DNA from: Amylibacter sp.
Lineage (GTDB): Bacteria > Pseudomonadota > Alphaproteobacteria > Rhodobacterales > Rhodobacteraceae
Direction of reading: 5' to 3'
DNA length: 9,249 nt
Assembly: GCA_027083485.1 (NCBI GenBank)
Contig: JALWOO010000785.1
Coordinates: 2,170 to 11,418, forward strand
The notes under the pieces were generated by a model. The model saw only the letters and a program-made list of their open reading frames with translations. It was not told the origin of the DNA and searched no databases. Positions within the stretch are counted from its first letter, which is position 1. Every line of letters starts with the position of its first letter. The position numbers and the translations under genes are program-made. Of this stretch, positions 1 through 6,781 are shown piece after piece.

Positions 1-14
1 ATTACATAGGGATC

Positions 15-422
15 ATGATTGAAGAACATCAAAACGCCACTGACCGCACAGCAGAAACCGAAGAACGGCCCTTAAAACCGGCTCTTTTGCGCGGAGCAAA
101 ACTGCTGTGCCCGAACTGCGGCACGGGACCGATGATGAGCGGCTTTCTGAGCGTTCACGATCAATGCGAAGTCTGCGGCGAAGAATTGTTCCACCACCGG
201 GCTGACGATGGACCGGCCTATGTAACAATCCTTATCAGCGGCCATATCCTTGCACCATTGATGTTGGTCCTGTTCGAAGTCTACCGACCTGCGCCCTTGC
301 TTTTGATGGTCGGGTTTTCGATTGTTTTTGTAGCCATGGCGCTGTTTATGCTGCCCCGCATCAAAGGCATGTTTGTGGCCTTGCAATGGGCCAAGCGCAT
401 GCACGGGTTTGGCGAGCATTAA
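15..422 (+). CDS. DUF983 family small membrane protein
   Basis: This 135-residue protein matches the DUF983 family, whose molecular function is not established. Seen in the sequence: a polar N-terminus (about residues 1-22), then two CPxCG/CxxCG-like pairs (C32, C35 and C51, C54) that look like a zinc ribbon, then two hydrophobic segments (about 68-90 and 92-113), and a short basic C-terminal tail (PRIKGMFVALQWAKRMHG). This order is typical of the family. The ATG at 15 has an AGGGA stretch only 2 nt upstream, which is unusually close, but no better start is visible inside the window. It ends 74 bases before the Nudix gene on the same strand and may be cotranscribed with it. From memory, DUF983 next to a Nudix gene is a recurring pair in Rhodobacterales. 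The family call is firm; the role is unknown. Confidence 0.88.
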   Translation: MIEEHQNATDRTAETEERPLKPALLRGAKLLCPNCGTGPMMSGFLSVHDQCEVCGEELFHHRADDGPAYVTILISGHILAPLMLVLFEVYRPAPLLLMVGFSIVFVAMALFMLPRIKGMFVALQWAKRMHGFGEH

Positions 423-452
423 AGAAGCACACCGAAACGCTGGACAAACCTG

Positions 453-483
453 TTCAACTGGCCTTATGACAGTTGAAATTTCA
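453..483. other. Small hairpin and palindrome between DUF983 and Nudix genes
   Basis: TTCAACTG (453-460) pairs perfectly with CAGTTGAA (470-477) around a 9-nt loop. The right arm runs into a 10-bp palindrome, TGAAATTTCA (474-483). No long T-run follows, so it is not a convincing terminator. It could be a weak attenuator, a protein-binding site, or chance. It overlaps a possible TTG start at 473, which argues against that codon being the real start of the next gene. Confidence 0.35.
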
Positions 484-496
484 GGGAACAGACCAG

Positions 497-1177
497 ATGG
501 ATAAAACCGCTATTCGTCATGCAGCTACCGTTGTGCTCATTCGTCACGATACGCCGGAACCCAGCGTCTTGATGGGCCAGCGCGGCACCAAAGCCGCTTT
601 TATGCCGAATAAATTCGTGTTTCCCGGTGGTGCGCTTGATCCGGAAGATTCGCAAATCAAACTGGCGAAACCTGTCGATCCGGCATTGTTGGAACAATTG
701 GGAAAACACGCCGATCCTGCCATTGCCGAACCTTTGCTGTTGGCTGCGGTACGGGAGATGTGGGAAGAAACCGGCCACGCTCTGGCCCAGCCGGATCCGT
801 TGGCGCGTGAAATTGCAGCCCGACAGCCAGAAAACTGGCAAGGTTTTTTCAAGCAGGGCTGGTTGCCGGATGCTCGCGGTTTACAGTTCATTTTTCGCGC
901 CATCACCCCGCCGGGCCGTCCCCGCCGGTTTGATGCGCGCTTCTTTTTAGGCGATGCCAGTGCCATAAAGGGCGATCCGGACGATTTTTCGGCCGCTTCT
1001 GATGAGTTGGCCCACCTGCAATGGATTCCCCTGTCCAAAACCCGCGAATTTGATCTGCCTTTTGTCACAGAAGTGGTTCTGGCAGAGGTGCAATCGCGCA
1101 TGCGCTATCCGGAAAAGCAACATTCGGTGCCTTTCTTTACCCACGAAAACGGCATGTCACAATTTCATCGGCTTTAA
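497..1177 (+). CDS. Nudix hydrolase with split Nudix box (NUDT19-like)
   Basis: The predicted 226-residue protein is a Nudix-family pyrophosphohydrolase, a class that cleaves nucleoside diphosphates linked to another moiety (NDP-X) using Mg2+. Seen: a strand-rich N-terminus (AATVVLIRH), the FPGG motif at residues 42-45, and the catalytic helix REMWEETG at 86-93, which supplies the metal-binding glutamates (E87, E90, E91). About 40 residues separate the GG of FPGG from REMWEETG, so the canonical spacing is interrupted by an insert. This is known in the NUDT19/RP2p-like branch, some of which act on acyl-CoA. The substrate cannot be read from sequence. I chose ATG 497 because AGGGA (483-487) sits 9 nt upstream; the frame stays open to a TTG at 473, but that codon lies in a hairpin arm. 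It ends 70 bases before the regulator gene and seems functionally unrelated to it. Confidence 0.85.
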   Translation: MDKTAIRHAATVVLIRHDTPEPSVLMGQRGTKAAFMPNKFVFPGGALDPEDSQIKLAKPVDPALLEQLGKHADPAIAEPLLLAAVREMWEETGHALAQPDPLAREIAARQPENWQGFFKQGWLPDARGLQFIFRAITPPGRPRRFDARFFLGDASAIKGDPDDFSAASDELAHLQWIPLSKTREFDLPFVTEVVLAEVQSRMRYPEKQHSVPFFTHENGMSQFHRL

Positions 1178-1192
1178 CGGGTTCCTGCTTGC

Positions 1193-1224
1193 TTAAGTCC
1201 AGATTTTACCCATAGTAGGTCCAA
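1193..1224. promoter_or_regulatory. Two TauR-box-like direct repeats upstream of the regulator
   Basis: TTAAGTCCAG (1193-1202) is the exact reverse complement of CTGGACTTAA, and GTAGGTCCAA (1215-1224) repeats the core with 8 of 10 positions fitting TTARGTCCAG. The copies lie in the same orientation, 22 bp apart start to start, about two helical turns. From memory, Rhodobacter capsulatus TauR binds direct repeats of CTGGACYTAA, and MocR-type regulators commonly use direct repeats. A weaker third copy (TTAGGACCAT, 1240-1249) overlaps the start codon and may simply contain the AGGA ribosome-binding sequence. The pair lies 24-55 bp before the start of the regulator gene, which fits autoregulation. 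The sequence match is direct; the binding is inferred. Confidence 0.62.
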
Positions 1225-1247
1225 AATCAGCTGCCGGATTTAGGACC

Positions 1248-2711
1248 ATGACCCTAAGCGAAGACACTTTCTTTCTCGATCCCGACTTCAAGGGAACGCT
1301 GCAAAGCCAAATTCGCCAGATTGTGACGTCGGCAATCCTGTCGCGGCGTCTGTTGCCCGGAGAGCGCCTGCCTTCGTCGCGCAAACTGGCCGAACATCTG
1401 AACATTTCCCGGATTACAGTGACTCTAGCGTATCATGAACTGGTGGCGGACGGCTATTTATCAACCCGTTCGCGGTCCGGATATTTCGTCTCTGAATCCG
1501 CCCCGGTTTCCGATCTGGACACCTGCAATTCCGGCCCCGTGCAGGACAAAGTCGACTGGGACCGATTGTTACACCGCAATTATTCCGGCTCGATTACCGC
1601 CAATCCAACACCGGATTGGCGCCAGTATCCCTATCCTTTTATCTATGGGCAAACCGATCCGGATTTATTCAGCCATTCCAACTGGCGGCTCTGTGCCCAT
1701 CAGGCTTTGGGCAAAAAGGAATTCGACAGCCTGACCTCCGATTACGGCGTTCGGGATGATCCTTTGCTGGTGGATTTCATCACCCGCCATACCCTGCCCC
1801 AAAGGGGCATTTTTGCGCGACCTGAAAATATCCTGATCACCATCGGGGCGCAAAACGCGCTTTGGCTGGTTACGCAATTGTTGCTGCATACGGATAAAAC
1901 CGCAGCCTATGAAAATCCGGGCTATCCCGGTGTGCGCGAGGTTTTGCGCCAAATGGGGTGTCTGCGCCATCCGGTCGATGTGGACAACGAGGGCCTAGAC
2001 CCCGGTGATTTGCCAGACAACGTCAATGTGGTTTTCACCACGCCGAGCCACCACGCCCCGACAACCGCCACCATGCCCATGCACCGGCGCCATGCCTTGC
2101 TGAAACGGGCGCAACAGGATGATTTTCTGGTGGTCGAGGACGATTACGAGTTCGAAATGAGCTTTCTAAAGCCCCCCTTGCCCGCCCTGAAATCGCTGGA
2201 TACGGATGGACGGGTGATTTATGTGGGCAGTTTTTCGAAATCCCTGTTTCCCGGATTGCGGCTCGGCTATCTTGTGGGACCAGAACCCTTTATCCGCCAC
2301 GCCCGCGCCCTGCGCAGCACCGTTTTGCGCCATCCGCCGGGCCATATGCAGCGAACCACCGCCAATTTTTTGGCGCTCGGCCACTATAATTCCCACATCC
2401 AGCGCATGAAAGCCGCGTTTTTCGAGCGCCGCCAGATCATGGCCAAGGCCCTTGAGGCGGAGAACCTCGAGGTCGCCGGCAGTGCGAATTTTGGCGGATC
2501 AAGCTTCTGGATGAAGGCCCCTGCCCATGTCGACGCGGGAGTCTTGGCCGCGCGCCTGCATGAACAAGGCGTATTGATAGAGGCCGGCGGCCATTTTTTT
2601 GAAGGGGCTGAAAAACCGCTGAATTACTATCGCTTGGCCTATTCCTCGATCAAACCCAAGGCCATTCAGGAAGGCGTGCGCCTGATCGGCAAGGCCGTGC
2701 GGCAGTATTAA
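1248..2711 (+). CDS. tauR: MocR-family transcriptional regulator, probable TauR
   Basis: The 487-residue protein fuses a GntR-type winged helix-turn-helix (about residues 13-82) to a fold-type I aminotransferase-like domain (about 130-485). The HTH carries the LPSSRKLAEHLNISRITV and LVADGYL signatures. In the second domain the PLP Schiff-base lysine is K331 in SFSKSLFPGLRLGY, with D298 and Y300 in EDDYEFE as the likely cofactor contacts, by analogy with GabR. MocR proteins use PLP and an amino compound as signal rather than catalysing transamination. Assignment to TauR, the taurine-responsive regulator, rests on the downstream pta and soeABC genes and the TauR-box-like repeats upstream. Other MocR members (PdxR, GabR, EhuR types) cannot be excluded on sequence alone. 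AGGA (1242-1245) lies only 2 nt from ATG 1248, a short spacing, yet the HTH begins soon after this start, so it is probably right. The stop codon abuts a large palindrome. Confidence 0.8.
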   Translation: MTLSEDTFFLDPDFKGTLQSQIRQIVTSAILSRRLLPGERLPSSRKLAEHLNISRITVTLAYHELVADGYLSTRSRSGYFVSESAPVSDLDTCNSGPVQDKVDWDRLLHRNYSGSITANPTPDWRQYPYPFIYGQTDPDLFSHSNWRLCAHQALGKKEFDSLTSDYGVRDDPLLVDFITRHTLPQRGIFARPENILITIGAQNALWLVTQLLLHTDKTAAYENPGYPGVREVLRQMGCLRHPVDVDNEGLDPGDLPDNVNVVFTTPSHHAPTTATMPMHRRHALLKRAQQDDFLVVEDDYEFEMSFLKPPLPALKSLDTDGRVIYVGSFSKSLFPGLRLGYLVGPEPFIRHARALRSTVLRHPPGHMQRTTANFLALGHYNSHIQRMKAAFFERRQIMAKALEAENLEVAGSANFGGSSFWMKAPAHVDAGVLAARLHEQGVLIEAGGHFFEGAEKPLNYYRLAYSSIKPKAIQEGVRLIGKAVRQY

Positions 2712-2810
2712 AGCATTTCGCGTTTTCGCTGAGCCACCCCGCATCACCTAACGCGTTGAAATCTATGATTTCAGGCAGCGTTAGGTGATTCAGGCTTAAC
2801 GCGAAATGCT
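2712..2810. repeat. Nested long palindrome, probable interspersed repeat (REP/MITE-like)
   Basis: Three sets of arms fit inside each other. Outer: AGCATTTCGCGTT (2712-2724) with AACGCGAAATGCT (2798-2810), 13 bp perfect. Middle: ATCACCTAACGC (2743-2754) with GCGTTAGGTGAT (2778-2789), 12 bp perfect. Inner: TGAAATC (2757-2763) with GATTTCA (2767-2773), loop TAT. A short CTGA/TCAG pairing (2729-2732, 2790-2793) bridges outer and middle arms. The element starts immediately after the regulator's stop codon and is followed by CTAG. Palindromes beginning with a GCATTTCGCG-like end are, in my recollection, dispersed in many alphaproteobacterial genomes, so a mobile or interspersed repeat is more likely than a simple terminator; no T-run follows it. 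Confidence 0.6.
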
Positions 2811-2811
2811 C

Positions 2812-2857
2812 TAGGGCGAAAACCCAACTGGTCATAGGGTGTTTTCGTCTGGCCCTA
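2812..2857. repeat. Second palindrome with an asymmetric arm
   Basis: TAGGGC (2812-2817) and GAAAAC (2818-2823) pair with GCCCTA (2852-2857) and GTTTTC (2841-2846). The right arm has five extra bases, GTCTG (2847-2851), between its two blocks. The left arm therefore looks like a copy of TAGGGCCAGACGAAAAC that lost CAGAC, or the right arm gained it. It begins within the CTAG that follows the first palindrome, so the two may form one composite repeat. No function is evident beyond possible RNA folding in the transcript upstream of pta. Confidence 0.45.
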
Positions 2858-2872
2858 TCCAAGCCCCCGACA

Positions 2873-2898
2873 GGTTGCTATGCCGATAGCAAACAACC
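2873..2898. promoter_or_regulatory. Hairpin/operator-like inverted repeat just before pta
   Basis: TTGCTAT (2875-2881) and ATAGCAA (2886-2892) are perfect inverted arms around GCCG. Outside them GGTTG (2873-2877) can alternatively pair with CAACC (2894-2898). It ends 16 bases before the pta start codon. As DNA it has the size of a small operator; as RNA it could affect translation initiation, since no strong Shine-Dalgarno sequence precedes pta. The role is inferred only. Confidence 0.35.
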
Positions 2899-2914
2899 CT
2901 GAACTGGTGCCAGC

Positions 2915-3850
2915 ATGAGCTTTTTATCTTCCCGCCCGATTACCTGTCCCGCGTCCCTGTTGAAATTGGCCAAAACCCGCCCCGCCCCGCGCGTGGTGAT
3001 CGCACAGGCCGGGGCCAGCCTACCCATGCAAGCCGCCCGCCAAGCCGTCGCCGAAGGTATCATGACCCCTGTTTTTGTGGGTGACCCGAAGCAGATAGCC
3101 AAACAGGCCGCAGCCCTTGAGTGGGATATTTCCGCGTATCCACAGGTTGCCGCCAAAGACGAGTCCGAAGCCGCCAACAAAGCCGCCGCTCTTTGCGGGG
3201 CTGGCGAGGGTGATGTGTTGATGAAAGGCCACCTGCACACAGATGTTTTCATGAAATCCATCCTGTCGCGCGCCAATGGTCTGCGCACGGAAAAGCGGCT
3301 GGTGCATCTGTTTCACATGTCGGTTCCTGATGCCGACGCTCCCCTGATCCTGAGTGACTGCGCGGTAAATGTTGCCCCTGATATGGCCACAAAAAAGGCG
3401 GCTTTGGGCTATTGCGTCGAAATGTTGCAGATGGTGAAAGCAGGGCGCCCGAAAATTGCAGTTCTGTCGGCAACAGAAACCCCGATTGCCTCTGTGCCTT
3501 CTTCTATGACGGCAGAGGAACTGATGCATTGGGCCAGACAGGAATATACGGATGTTGATGTCGTGGGGCCTTTGGCATTAGACCTGATACTCAGCATTAA
3601 ATCCGCTGAAATCAAAGGGTTGTCAAATAGTCCGGTTGCAGGAAAGGCAAATGCCGTGATTGTGCCGGATATTGTTTCGGGCAATGTTTTGTTCAAATCC
3701 CTTGTCTATCTGGCCGGTGCCTGTGCTGCGGGAATCGTTATGGGGGCCAAGGTTCCCGTGCTTTTGACAAGCCGTGCTGACCCGCCTCAGGCACGGCTGG
3801 CATCGGTGGCACTGGCCGCAATCATGGCAAGCGCCACAAAAAAGCCATGA
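2915..3850 (+). CDS. pta: Phosphate acetyltransferase (PTA/PTB family)
   Basis: This 311-residue protein belongs to the phosphate acetyl/butyryltransferase family, which interconverts acyl phosphate plus CoA with acyl-CoA plus phosphate in the cytoplasm. Seen: an N-terminal block with AQAGASLPMQAARQAVAEG and PVFVGD, a central LMKGHLHTD (about residues 102-110), and the family's C-terminal core VPDIVSGNVLFKSLVYLAG followed by GAKVPVLLTSRAD (about 250-289) and RLASVALA. The length fits the short, single-domain Pta class used in sulfonate catabolism rather than the long three-domain enterobacterial Pta. Beside a TauR-like regulator and sulfite dehydrogenase genes, its likely job is to turn Xsc-derived acetyl phosphate into acetyl-CoA. 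xsc, commonly its upstream neighbour, is absent here. Phosphate butyryltransferase activity remains possible. The start at ATG 2915 has a poor ribosome-binding site, and no earlier in-frame ATG is apparent. Confidence 0.82.
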   Translation: MSFLSSRPITCPASLLKLAKTRPAPRVVIAQAGASLPMQAARQAVAEGIMTPVFVGDPKQIAKQAAALEWDISAYPQVAAKDESEAANKAAALCGAGEGDVLMKGHLHTDVFMKSILSRANGLRTEKRLVHLFHMSVPDADAPLILSDCAVNVAPDMATKKAALGYCVEMLQMVKAGRPKIAVLSATETPIASVPSSMTAEELMHWARQEYTDVDVVGPLALDLILSIKSAEIKGLSNSPVAGKANAVIVPDIVSGNVLFKSLVYLAGACAAGIVMGAKVPVLLTSRADPPQARLASVALAAIMASATKKP

Positions 3851-3862
3851 CTCGCCAAACCA

Positions 3863-3916
3863 ATTCAATTATACGCATATGAATATTCAACTATATGACA
3901 CGCGCTATCGCAGCGC
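3863..3916. promoter_or_regulatory. AT-rich possible promoter/operator before soeA
   Basis: The 96-base gap between pta and soeA begins with a sharply AT-rich block. It contains a 10-bp palindrome TGAATATTCA (3880-3889), a wider ATTCA (3863-3867) with TGAAT (3880-3884) inverted pair, and CATAT (3876-3880) with ATATG (3892-3896). A GC-rich mini-hairpin follows: GCGCT (3902-3906) with AGCGC (3912-3916). These are compatible with a separate promoter and operator for soeABC, but no clear -35/-10 pair or known regulator box can be named. Read-through from pta is equally possible. Confidence 0.35.
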
Positions 3917-3946
3917 CCAGGGAAGAATTCGGAAAGCAAGCGCCAA

Positions 3947-6781
3947 ATGACTGTGCACCAGCCCGATCTTGATACCTCTGCGAAGGTATCGGACGAGATC
4001 CGTAAAACCACCTGTTACATGTGTGCCTGCCGTTGCGGCATCAATGTGCACATGCAGGATGGCAAAGTTAAATACATCGAGGGAAACCGCGATCATCCGG
4101 TGAACAAGGGCGTGCTTTGCGCCAAGGGTTCCGCCGGGATCATGCAGCATTATTCCCCTGCCCGACTGAAATCCCCGATGAAACGGGTCGGCGAGCGCGG
4201 CTCTGGCGAATTCGAGGAAATCAGCTGGGACGAAGCATTCGACATCGCGGTCAGCTGGCTGAAGCCGGTTCGGGAAAACAATCCGGAAAAACTGGCGTTT
4301 TTCACCGGCCGCGACCAATCCCAATCCATGACCAGCTGGTGGGCGCAGAATTTCGGCACCCCGAACTATGCGGCGCATGGCGGTTTTTGTTCCGTTAACA
4401 TGGCCGCTGCCGGCATTTACACCATGGGCGGCGCGTTCTGGGAATTTGGTGCGCCCGACTGGGACCGCACCAAACTGTTTATGATCTTTGGCGTGGCCGA
4501 AGACCATGATTCCAACCCGATCAAAACCGGATTGAGCAAGGTCAAAGCCAACGGAGGCAAGATCATTGGCGTCAACCCGATCCGCTCCGGCTATAACGCC
4601 ATTGCCGATGAATGGGTGGGCATCACACCGGGCACCGACGGGTTGTTCATCCTGTCGATGATCCATGAATTGCTCAAGGCGGGCAAAGTGGACGTGGATT
4701 ACCTGCGCCGCTATACCAACTTGCCGCAATTGGTAAATACTGTAGAGGGTAGCCCCGAATTCGGCCTGATCCTGCGCGACGCCGATGGCAAGCCTCAGGT
4801 TCTGGACCGCGCCACCGGCAAGCTTGTGGCCTTTGATACGCCGGGCGTCATGGCGGACATGGCCAACGGATACGAGGTTGACGGCAAAACCTATAAACCG
4901 GCCTTCCTGGTGATGGCTGAAAAATACATGTCCGACGAATACGCCCCTGAAAAGGCCGCCGAACGGTGTGGCATTTCGGCAGAGCGCATTAAAACCATCG
5001 CGGCCCAGCTGGCCCATACCGCCTTCGAGGAAGAGATCACCATTGATCAGCCCTGGACCGACTGGAAAGGCGAAAAGCACGACAAAATGATCGGGCGTCC
5101 GGTTGCTTTTCACGCCATGCGCGGAATTTCGGCGCACTCCAACGGCTTCCAGACCTGCCGCGCCCTGCATGTGCTGCAAATCCTGCTGGGTTCCGTGGAA
5201 TGCCCCGGCGGTTTCCGCTTCAAGCCGCCTTACCCGAAACCGGTTTCCGCACACCCCAAACCCCATATGGGTGTGACCCCCGGCGGGCCTCTGAACGGGC
5301 CGCATCTGGGTTTCGTACAAGGGCCCGAAGATCTGTTGTTGAAAGAAGACGGGTCCCCTGCCCGCATCGACAAGGCCTTTACCTGGGAAAACCCCATGTC
5401 CAGCCACGGGCTGATGCATATGGTAATTTCCAACGCTTATGCCGGTGATCCGTATAAAATTGACGTTTTGTTCATGTATATGGCCAATATGTCGTGGAAT
5501 TCGTCGATGAATACGACCGAAGTCATGAAAATGCTGACGGACAAGGATGAAAACGGCGAATACGTGATTCCAAAGCTGATCTACTCCGATGCCTATTCTT
5601 CGGAAATGGTGGCCTTTGCCGATCTGATCCTGCCGGATACAACCTATCTGGAGCGTCACGATTGTATTTCGCTGCTGGATCGCCCGATCTGCGAGGCCGA
5701 TGCTATCGCCGACAGCATCCGCTGGCCGGTTGTAGAACCGGACCGCGATGTGCGCGGCTTCCAGACCGCGCTGATCCAGCTCGGTGTGCGTCTGGGCCTG
5801 CCCGGTATGACCAAAGAGGACGGCAGCGCCGTTTACGAGGATTACGCCGATTACATCCAGAACCACGAGCGCCGTCCCGGCGTCGGCCCACTGGCCGGTT
5901 TCCGTGGCAAGGACAAAAAAGGCAAAGGTCGCGGGGAACCGAACCCGAACCAGATTCAGGACTATATCGACAACGGCGGTTTCTGGATCGACCACATCCC
6001 TGACGAAGGCACCTATTTCAAACCCTGGAATGCGGCCTATCAGGAATGGGCGGTTGAGCGCGGGATTTTCGACAGCATTCAGCCCTATGTGTTTGAAGTC
6101 TATAGCGAGACGGTTCAGAAATTCCGCCTTGCCGCACAGGGCCACGGAGAGCATCAACCCCCGGAACACCTGCGCGCGCAACTGGATATGGTCATGGATC
6201 CGCTACCGATCTGGTATGAACCGTTTGAACAGACAATCGTGGACACGGACGAATATCCAATTCACGCCCTGACCCAGCGCCCGATGGCGATGTACCATTC
6301 ATGGGGAACGCAAAACGCCTGGCTGCGCCAGATCCATGGCACCAACCCGATGTATGTTTCCGGCGAAATCTGGAACGAACACGGCTTTGAAGAAGGCGAC
6401 TGGGCTTGGGTCACATCGGTTCACGGTAAAATCAAGGTGCCTGTGGTCAAAATGGATGCGCTGAATGGCAAAACCATCTGGACATGGAACGCAATCGGCA
6501 AACGCAAGGGCGCTTGGGCGCTGGATGAAAAGGCACCGGAGGCCAACAAGGGCTTCTTGCTGAACCATCTGATCCACGAGTTGCTGCCTGCCAAAGGCGA
6601 CGGTATGCGCTGGGCGAACTCTGATCCCGTCACAGGACAAGCAGCCTGGTTTGACCTGCGCGTCAAAATCGAAAAAGCCGATGCCGGCGATGGCGTGACA
6701 CAGCCAGACACACCAGCACAAAAATCACCTGTGGGCCGCGGTCCGCAAAACGTCACCTATGGGGAGGAATTTAAAAAATGA
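3947..6781 (+). CDS. soeA: Sulfite dehydrogenase catalytic subunit SoeA (molybdopterin oxidoreductase)
   Basis: The 944-residue protein is a DMSO-reductase-family molybdoenzyme subunit. The N-terminal Fe-S domain has C23, C26, C30 and C58 (CxxCxxxC...GVLCAKG) for one [4Fe-4S] cluster. C148 in GGFCSVN is the likely molybdenum ligand, as in the polysulfide reductase/thiosulfate reductase branch. The C-terminal molybdopterin-dinucleotide-binding domain spans about 765-915 (LTQRPMAMYHSWGTQNAWL onward). No twin-arginine signal is present, so it should be cytoplasmic; this distinguishes it from exported DmsA/PsrA proteins. Known SoeA enzymes oxidise sulfite to sulfate and pass electrons through SoeB and SoeC to quinone. 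Length, absence of a signal peptide, the B and C partners and the neighbouring pta and tauR genes support SoeA over formate dehydrogenase or DmsA, though substrate is inferred. GGAAAG (3931-3936) lies 10 nt before ATG 3947. The stop overlaps soeB in ATGA. Confidence 0.82.
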   Translation: MTVHQPDLDTSAKVSDEIRKTTCYMCACRCGINVHMQDGKVKYIEGNRDHPVNKGVLCAKGSAGIMQHYSPARLKSPMKRVGERGSGEFEEISWDEAFDIAVSWLKPVRENNPEKLAFFTGRDQSQSMTSWWAQNFGTPNYAAHGGFCSVNMAAAGIYTMGGAFWEFGAPDWDRTKLFMIFGVAEDHDSNPIKTGLSKVKANGGKIIGVNPIRSGYNAIADEWVGITPGTDGLFILSMIHELLKAGKVDVDYLRRYTNLPQLVNTVEGSPEFGLILRDADGKPQVLDRATGKLVAFDTPGVMADMANGYEVDGKTYKPAFLVMAEKYMSDEYAPEKAAERCGISAERIKTIAAQLAHTAFEEEITIDQPWTDWKGEKHDKMIGRPVAFHAMRGISAHSNGFQTCRALHVLQILLGSVECPGGFRFKPPYPKPVSAHPKPHMGVTPGGPLNGPHLGFVQGPEDLLLKEDGSPARIDKAFTWENPMSSHGLMHMVISNAYAGDPYKIDVLFMYMANMSWNSSMNTTEVMKMLTDKDENGEYVIPKLIYSDAYSSEMVAFADLILPDTTYLERHDCISLLDRPICEADAIADSIRWPVVEPDRDVRGFQTALIQLGVRLGLPGMTKEDGSAVYEDYADYIQNHERRPGVGPLAGFRGKDKKGKGRGEPNPNQIQDYIDNGGFWIDHIPDEGTYFKPWNAAYQEWAVERGIFDSIQPYVFEVYSETVQKFRLAAQGHGEHQPPEHLRAQLDMVMDPLPIWYEPFEQTIVDTDEYPIHALTQRPMAMYHSWGTQNAWLRQIHGTNPMYVSGEIWNEHGFEEGDWAWVTSVHGKIKVPVVKMDALNGKTIWTWNAIGKRKGAWALDEKAPEANKGFLLNHLIHELLPAKGDGMRWANSDPVTGQAAWFDLRVKIEKADAGDGVTQPDTPAQKSPVGRGPQNVTYGEEFKK

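Noticed and set aside
440..449. CTGGACAAAC as a further TauR box
   Set aside because: Only 7 of 10 positions fit, it is a single copy without a direct-repeat partner, and it precedes a Nudix gene with no link to taurine.
473..496. TTG at 473 as the start of the Nudix gene
   Set aside because: It lies in the arm of an inverted repeat without a ribosome-binding site, whereas ATG 497 has AGGGA 9 nt upstream and leaves the complete Nudix fold.
1240..1249. Third TauR-box-like copy TTAGGACCAT
   Set aside because: It has a mismatch in the core, is spaced 25 bp instead of 22 bp from the previous copy, and overlaps the ribosome-binding site and start codon, which explains the AGGA on its own.
2712..2857. 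CRISPR array or intrinsic terminator in the tauR-pta gap
   Set aside because: There are no regularly spaced direct repeats, and neither palindrome is followed by a T-run; the symmetry is of nested inverted arms.
3905..6181. Minus-strand open frame of 758 codons opposite soeA
   Set aside because: It lies entirely antisense to a gene with intact Fe-S and molybdopterin motifs. Its translation is low-complexity in character (rich in H, G, R, F), shows no domain, and is the expected shadow of GC-biased codon use.
3947..6781. Formate dehydrogenase or exported DMSO reductase as the identity of the molybdoenzyme
   Set aside because: There is no twin-arginine signal, the likely metal ligand is cysteine and not selenocysteine or the serine of DmsA, and the pta and tauR neighbours favour sulfite oxidation. 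Some substrate uncertainty remains.
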